Source: Protaetiibacter sp. SSC-01 (GTDB lineage Bacteria; Actinomycetota; Actinomycetes; Actinomycetales; Microbacteriaceae). From it: a stretch of 64,000 nucleotides of DNA. Within the stretch, counting starts at the first letter, position 1; every line of letters starts with the position of its first letter. Made by a program: the position numbers and the translations under genes. A model generated the notes under the pieces. That model saw nothing but the letters and a program-made list of their open reading frames with translations. It did not search any database and was not told where the DNA came from. The stretch spans positions 744,001-808,000 of the forward strand of contig NZ_CP059987.1 in NCBI RefSeq assembly GCF_014483895.1. Reading direction: 5' to 3'. Shown here one piece after another: positions 59,925-64,000 of this stretch.

Positions 59925-60950
59925 GTGACTTCCGACGAGGGCGCCGAGCCGCGGCGCGTAGCAGTGCTCGGTGCCGGCTCGTGGGGCACCACGTTCGCCA
60001 AGATCCTCGCCGACGGCGGGTCGCGCGTCTCCCTGTGGGCCCGGCGCCCCGAGGTGGCACGCGAGATCAGCCAGTCGCACCGCAACTCCGACTACCTGCC
60101 GGGCATCAACCTGCCGCTTGGCCTCTCCGCCTCGAGCCTTCTGCCCGAGGTGCTCGAGGGCGCCGACCAGGTCTACCTCTCGGTGCCGAGCCAGTCGCTG
60201 CGCGAGAACCTGCGCATCGTGCGCGAGCTCATCCCCGCCGAGGTGCCCGTCGTGTCGCTCATGAAGGGCGTCGAGCGAGGCACGCGCTATCGCATGAGCG
60301 AGGTCATCCGGCAGGAGCTCGGCATCGAGGCCGAGCGCATCGCCGTCGTCTCGGGCCCCAACCTCGCGCTCGAGATCGCGAAGGAGCAGCCCACGGCGGC
60401 GGTCGTGTCGTCGTCGAGCCTCGCCACGGCATCCGAGGTGGCGCTCGCGGCGCGCAACCCGTACTTCCGCTCGTTCGTCAACACGGATGTCGTGGGCACC
60501 GAGTTCGGCGGCGTGCTCAAGAACCTCATCGCCGTCGCGATCGGCATCGTCGACGGCGTCGGCTACGGCGAGAACACCAAGGCGTCGATCATCACGCGCG
60601 GCCTCGTCGAGATGACGGACTTCGCGGTCGCGTTCGGCGCGCTGCCCGAGACCATGAGCGGGCTCGCGGGGCTCGGCGATCTCATCGCGACGTGCGAGTC
60701 GCCGCTCTCGCGCAACAACACCGCGGGGCGCCTGCTCGGGCAGGGCTACGACTACCACGAGGTCATCGCGCAGATGAACCAGACCGCCGAGGGCATCAGC
60801 TCGGTCGCGCCCGTGCTCGAGCTCGCCGCCGAGATGGGCGTCGAGATGCCGATCGTGAGCCAGGTCGCCGAGGTGCTGGCGGGTACGCTGGACCCGCGGG
60901 ACATCGCTCCGCACCTCACGACCGACACCGACGTGCCGCAGGGCGAATGA
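59925..60950 (+). CDS. gpsA: NAD(P)H-dependent glycerol-3-phosphate dehydrogenase
   Basis: The product is 341 residues. The N-terminal Rossmann motif V-A-V-L-G-A-G-S-W-G-T-T is at residues 12-23. Catalytic-domain segments G-G-V-L-K-N-L-I-A (with the active Lys) near residue 202 and G-L-G-D-L-I-A-T-C near 248 are conserved. It supplies sn-glycerol-3-phosphate for phospholipids, the precursor used by the PlsC protein encoded just upstream. The GTG start is chosen from the position of the Rossmann strand and a -10 box 6 bases upstream. ddl follows after 28 bases. Confidence 0.96.
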   Translation: MTSDEGAEPRRVAVLGAGSWGTTFAKILADGGSRVSLWARRPEVAREISQSHRNSDYLPGINLPLGLSASSLLPEVLEGADQVYLSVPSQSLRENLRIVRELIPAEVPVVSLMKGVERGTRYRMSEVIRQELGIEAERIAVVSGPNLALEIAKEQPTAAVVSSSSLATASEVALAARNPYFRSFVNTDVVGTEFGGVLKNLIAVAIGIVDGVGYGENTKASIITRGLVEMTDFAVAFGALPETMSGLAGLGDLIATCESPLSRNNTAGRLLGQGYDYHEVIAQMNQTAEGISSVAPVLELAAEMGVEMPIVSQVAEVLAGTLDPRDIAPHLTTDTDVPQGE

Positions 60951-60978
60951 CCCGGGCCGTCCTGAACCCGGAGGCCGC

Positions 60979-62061
60979 ATGATCCGCGTCGCCCTGCTGT
61001 TCGGAGGGCGCTCGAGCGAGCACGGCATCTCGTGCGCCACCGCCGCGGGCGTGCTGTCGGCCATCGACCGCAGCCGCTTCGAGGTCGTGCCCGTCGGCAT
61101 CACGCGCACGGGCGCCTGGACGCTGCAGCCCGACGACTCCGAGCTGTTCGCGCTGCGCGCCGAGCTGCCCGAGGTCGTCGACAACGGCACCCGCGTGCGC
61201 CTCCCGGATGCGGCGGACTCGCGCGAGCTCACACTCGTCGCCGCCGACGGCACCGAGTCGTCGCTCGGCGACATCGACATCGTGTTCCCGATCCTGCACG
61301 GCAAGTTCGGCGAAGACGGCACCGTGCAGGGGCAGCTCGAGCTGCTCGACCTTCCCTACGTCGGCAACGGCGTGCTCGCGTCGTCGGTCGCCATGGACAA
61401 GCACATGACCAAGTCGGTGCTCGTCGCCGCCGGAATCGACGTCGCCCCGTGGGTCTCGCTCACGCCCGCCCGCTGGGACGGGCAGCGCGAGCTCTTCGAG
61501 CGCCGCATCCGCGCCCTCGGCCTGCCGGTGTTCGTGAAGCCGTCGCGTGCCGGGTCGTCGGTGGGGGTGACCAAGGTCGCCGAGTGGTCTGACCTCGACG
61601 CGGCCGTCGAGGTCGCGTTCGCCGAGGACACGACGGTGCTCGTGGAGGCCGCGGTCGTCGGCCGCGAGGTCGAGTGCGCCGTGCTCGAGGGCCGCGACGG
61701 CGGCGAGCCGCGCGTCTCGCTCGCGGGCGAGATCGTCGTCACCGGGCGCGACTTCTACGACTTCGAGGCGAAGTACCTCGACCCCGACGCCGCCCAGCTC
61801 ATCTGCCCCGCCGAGCTGCACGACGGCGAACTGCGCGAGATGCGTCGCATCGCCGCGCGCGCCTTCGAGGCCATCGGCGGTGCGGGGCTCGCCCGCGTCG
61901 ACTTCTTCCTCACGGGGGAGGGCTTCGTCGTCAACGAGATCAACACGATGCCCGGCTTCACACCCATCTCGATGTTCCCCTCGTGCTGGCAGGCGTCGGG
62001 TGTCAGCTACCCGGAGCTCATCACGGAGCTCATCGAGCTGGGGCTCGCGGCGCGGCGGTAG
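60979..62061 (+). CDS. ddl: D-alanine--D-alanine ligase
   Basis: This 360-residue ATP-grasp ligase has L-F-G-G-R-S-S-E-H at residues 7-15, L-H-G-K-F-G-E-D-G near 105, K-P-S-R-A-G-S-S-V-G-V near 190, and the metal-binding D-F-F-L and E-I-N-T-M-P-G-F near 310-325. It joins two D-Ala for peptidoglycan, and E-A-K-Y is the usual omega-loop Tyr region for D-Ala specificity rather than D-lactate. It forms an operon with gpsA. The stop is followed by an unusual array of repeats. Confidence 0.95.
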   Translation: MIRVALLFGGRSSEHGISCATAAGVLSAIDRSRFEVVPVGITRTGAWTLQPDDSELFALRAELPEVVDNGTRVRLPDAADSRELTLVAADGTESSLGDIDIVFPILHGKFGEDGTVQGQLELLDLPYVGNGVLASSVAMDKHMTKSVLVAAGIDVAPWVSLTPARWDGQRELFERRIRALGLPVFVKPSRAGSSVGVTKVAEWSDLDAAVEVAFAEDTTVLVEAAVVGREVECAVLEGRDGGEPRVSLAGEIVVTGRDFYDFEAKYLDPDAAQLICPAELHDGELREMRRIAARAFEAIGGAGLARVDFFLTGEGFVVNEINTMPGFTPISMFPSCWQASGVSYPELITELIELGLAARR

Positions 62062-62194
62062 TCCGCGGTGGCGGGGTGCGTCGCACCTGTGGTGCGTCGC
62101 ACGCGGTGCTTTCTCGCAGGTCGGCTGGCGCCGCCCTGCTGGCTGGCGCCTGCGGCCCGCGGCGCTTTCGCTGCTGGCACGACGCGGCGCTCAA

Positions 62195-62367
62195 CCGCTG
62201 GTTGAGTGCCGCGCGCCGTGCGCGGAGCGCGCGACGCACGGCGTATCGAAACCGGACGGGCGGGTGACGTGCGGAGGGTTCGCATCCCGTGGCCCGCTGT
62301 TGATACGCGGGTGCGGGGGTTTCGATACGCGTCGTGCGCTTCGCGCGCGGCGCTACTCAACCAACGG
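62195..62367 (+). repeat. Compound repeat unit 1 (element pair)
   Basis: A plus-oriented element (62195-62253) is followed by about 65 bases and a minus-oriented element (62318-62367). The whole block, including the sequence between the elements, is repeated at 62451-62627. The left edge also forms CTCAACC-gct-GGTTGAG (62190-62206). Confidence 0.82.
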
Positions 62368-62450
62368 AGAGGGGCACGTCACCAGGCGACGGGTCGCGCT
62401 CCGCGCGACCGCGCGCACTCAACCAGCGGTAGAGCGGCCGCGCGTGTTCA

Positions 62451-62627
62451 CCGCTGGTTGAGTGCCGTGCGCCGCGCCGCAGGCGCGACGCACGGCGTAT
62501 CGAAACCGGACGGGCGGATGACGTGCGGAGGTTTCGCATCCCGGGGCCCGCTGTTGATACGCGGTGCGAGGGTTTCGATACGCGTCGTGCCGCGCGGACT
62601 CGCGGCGCGGCGCTACTCAACCAGCGG
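62451..62627 (+). repeat. Compound repeat unit 2, direct copy of unit 1
   Basis: It has the same order as unit 1, about 256 bases downstream: plus element (62451-62507), a spacer with GGACGGGCGGATGACGTGCG, and minus element (62571-62627). The inner hairpins differ between the copies, whereas ends and spacer are nearly the same. Confidence 0.82.
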
Positions 62628-62665
62628 TGGTGGCGCGGCGCTACTCAACCAGCGGTGGTGGCGCG
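62608..62665 (+). repeat. 27-bp tandem repeat of an element end
   Basis: GCGGCGCTACTCAACCAGCG plus GTGGTG occurs twice head to tail and a third time in a shortened form (CGGCTCAACCAGCAGTGGTG). It consists of repeated right ends of the REP-like element. Confidence 0.75.
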
Positions 62666-62719
62666 GCTCAACCAGCAGTGGTGGGGTGCGGCGCTGTTCA
62701 CCCAGCGCAGGGCGGGGCG

Positions 62720-63205
62720 TCAGCCGCCCGCGATGTCGGCGTCCTCGAGGTCGGTGCACTCGTGCCCGTTGGGTCGCGTGAAGGAGACCGCGCGGGAGAG
62801 GTCCATGAGCGCGGGCGTCGGTCCCGCGACCGCCCCGTCGACGACGACGTCGATGGCGGGCTCGCGACCGTAGCTGCGCAGCACGTAGGTGGGCTCCTGG
62901 CTGCCGTCGACGAGCCAGAAGATGCCGTCGACCTGGATGCAGCGCTGCGTCGACGCGCTCGGCACCTCGACCCCGCAGTACAGGAGCACGGATGCGGGCG
63001 AGCCCCACGCGCCCGTCGCCTGCGCGTTGGTCTCGCGGCGCTCCTGGCCGGCGACCGTGTCGGGCAGCCGCACGATGACGTCGGCGCAACCGGGGTCGTT
63101 CGCGCCCTCGGCGGGCTCCATCGGCACGACGGACGCGCATCCGCTGAGCGTCACCGCGAGCACGACGGCAGCGGCGGCGGCGATGCTGGCTCGGGTCTTG
63201 CGCAC
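62720..63205 (-). CDS. DUF3515-family lipoprotein
   Basis: The product is 161 residues. A lipoprotein signal peptide (basic start, hydrophobic core, lipobox T-L-S-G-C with Cys23) is followed by a small domain with C-A-D-V, Y-C-G-V and R-C-I-Q-V Cys pairs and a C-terminal E-C-T-D-L, the pattern of DUF3515, which in actinobacteria is found next to thiL. Its function is unknown. The frame is open 70 codons further, but the GTG at 63205 gives the signal peptide and sits 5 bases from a TAGCCT box. It is divergent from thiL. Confidence 0.85.
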   Translation of the reverse strand: MRKTRASIAAAAAVVLAVTLSGCASVVPMEPAEGANDPGCADVIVRLPDTVAGQERRETNAQATGAWGSPASVLLYCGVEVPSASTQRCIQVDGIFWLVDGSQEPTYVLRSYGREPAIDVVVDGAVAGPTPALMDLSRAVSFTRPNGHECTDLEDADIAGG

Positions 63206-63208
63206 GCT

Positions 63209-63222
63209 CCAGGCTAACCTGG
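63209..63222. promoter_or_regulatory. Palindromic divergent leaderless promoter (DUF3515 / thiL)
   Basis: CCAGGCTAACCTGG contains TAACCT for the plus strand (63215-63220, 6 bases before GTG 63227) and TAGCCT for the minus strand (63216-63211, 5 bases before GTG 63205). The two -10 boxes share two bases, so only one polymerase can use the site at a time. Confidence 0.6.
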
Positions 63223-63226
63223 CCGG

Positions 63227-64000
63227 GTGACGGATCCGGACGGGACGCTGGCCTCGCTCGGGGAGTCGGCGGTGCTGGGGCGCATCTTCCCGCGGCTGCC
63301 GGACGCCGCATCCGCTCTGCTCGGACCGGGCGACGACGCCGCCGTCGTGGCGGCCCCCGACGGGCGCTTCGTCGTGACGACGGACACGCTCGTGCACGGC
63401 CCGGATTTCCGGCACGCGTGGTCGAGCGCGTTCCAGCTCGGCTGGAAGGCGGCTGCGTCGAACCTCGCCGACGTCGCGGCGATGGGTGCCCGGCCGACGG
63501 CTCTCGTGGTGGCCCTCGTGGCGCCCGCCGACACGGAGGTGCGCTGGATCGAGGAGTTCGCGGACGGCCTGCGCGAGGGGTGCGCGGCGCTCGCTCCGGA
63601 GTGCGGGGTCGTGGGGGGCGATCTGTCGGTGTCCGACCAGTTGACTGTCGCGGTGACGGCGTTCGGCGACCTCGAGGGGCGGCCGCCGGTGCTGCGCTCG
63701 GGGGCGCGTGCGGGCGATGTCGTCGCCGTGTGCGGCGAGCTGGGGCTCGCGGGGCGCGGGCTCGAGCTGCTGTTCGCGCGCGGTGTCGACGCGGAGGGGG
63801 TGCCGGACTCAGTGGCCGCCGCGTCGCTGCGGCCCGAGTTCGACCGCGAGCTCGACGCTCAGCTCGCGCCGAGCCCGCCGATCACCGCGGGCGTGGTGGC
63901 GGCTCGTGCGGGCGCGACGGCGATGATGGATGTGAGCGACGGCCTCGCGCTCGACGCGCGGCGCATGGGGGAGGCGTCGGGGGTGGCGATCGACCTCGAC
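63227..64000 (+). CDS. thiL: Thiamine-monophosphate kinase, 3'-truncated by window edge
   Basis: The first 258 codons are present and the frame is open to the right edge. G-P-G-D-D-A-A-V-V near residue 34 and T-T-D-T-L-V-H-G-P-D-F near 50 are the metal and substrate motifs of ThiL, with G-W-K-A-A-A-S-N-L-A-D-V-A-A-M-G-A following and M-D-V-S-D-G-L-A-L-D near the end of the visible part. It phosphorylates thiamine monophosphate to the cofactor thiamine diphosphate. The GTG start follows a TAACCT box by 6 bases, so it is probably leaderless. Confidence 0.93.
   Translation, partial: MTDPDGTLASLGESAVLGRIFPRLPDAASALLGPGDDAAVVAAPDGRFVVTTDTLVHGPDFRHAWSSAFQLGWKAAASNLADVAAMGARPTALVVALVAPADTEVRWIEEFADGLREGCAALAPECGVVGGDLSVSDQLTVAVTAFGDLEGRPPVLRSGARAGDVVAVCGELGLAGRGLELLFARGVDAEGVPDSVAAASLRPEFDRELDAQLAPSPPITAGVVAARAGATAMMDVSDGLALDARRMGEASGVAIDLD

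Larger units (their letters stand above)
62062..62719. repeat. Gene-free region filled with REP-like elements
   Basis: No convincing gene is seen in these 658 bases. From 62190 on the region is made of at least five copies or half-copies of the CGCTGGTTGAGTA...CGTATCGAAACC element in both orientations. The first 128 bases have no structure I can name. Confidence 0.8.

Noticed and set aside
62190-62665. CRISPR array
   Set aside because: The repeats are inverted as well as direct, spacing is irregular, spacers are not unique, and there are no cas genes.
62206-63217. Several short open frames across the repeat array
   Set aside because: They arise from the repeat elements themselves, show no protein-like composition and have no ribosome-binding sites.

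Overview
The window is about 64 kb of very high-GC DNA. Codon usage, GTG and TTG starts, NANNNT -10 boxes a few bases from start codons, and family resemblances point to an actinobacterium, most likely a Microbacteriaceae; this is an inference without a database search. No rRNA, tRNA, CRISPR array, phage or transposase gene was seen. Genes are tightly packed and mostly in short, translationally overlapping operons.

Layout. 1-5.0 kb: accessory metabolism (two alpha/beta hydrolases, two NmrA-like paralogues around a GNAT gene, and a chimeric membrane protein carrying the C-terminal part of a GH1 beta-glucosidase). 5.0-7.8 kb: an arsenic locus (arsR divergent from a flavoprotein, arsC and arsN1-like acetyltransferase) with a clear operator and no efflux pump. 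8-14.7 kb: YbdK-type ligase, flavin monooxygenase, a lower-GC orphan gene, MFS transporter, PadR regulator, UbiB/ABC1 kinase. 14.7-18.6 kb (minus strand): POT peptide transporter, winged-helix protein, APC permease. 18.7-24.4 kb: an alpha-galactoside/alpha-glucoside operon (GH36, GPH symporter, GH13) behind a LacI-type palindrome. 24.5-26.5 kb: secreted GH18 protein with an LAxTG sorting signal. 26.7-29.4 kb: glmU, then terC behind a probable yybP-ykoY manganese riboswitch.

29.4-54.7 kb: the most notable part, a co-oriented block of 17 genes that looks like a type VII (ESX/Yuk-like) secretion and surface-assembly locus with its own Ser/Thr phosphorylation circuit. It holds FHA proteins at both ends, a PP2C phosphatase, a membrane Ser/Thr kinase, an FHA-HTH protein, a giant 1,864-residue repeat protein with one N-terminal membrane anchor, MoxR, DUF58, a transglutaminase-fold protein that has lost its catalytic Cys and His, an EssC-like ATPase with N-terminal ubiquitin-like and FHA domains and three ATPase modules, two small WXG100-type proteins, a 443-residue helical/membrane candidate substrate, and three small partner genes. 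EccB, EccD, EccE and mycosin genes are absent.

54.7-64 kb: housekeeping genes in a typical actinobacterial order: a leucine leader peptide and attenuator, leuC, leuD, murA, a PlsC acyltransferase, an EI24 protein (opposite strand), gpsA, ddl, a 0.65-kb array of REP-like palindromic elements, a DUF3515 lipoprotein, and thiL running off the right edge. The same REP-like element occurs singly at 14.7 and 28.2 kb, and a second repeat family has entered a coding sequence at 52.44 kb.
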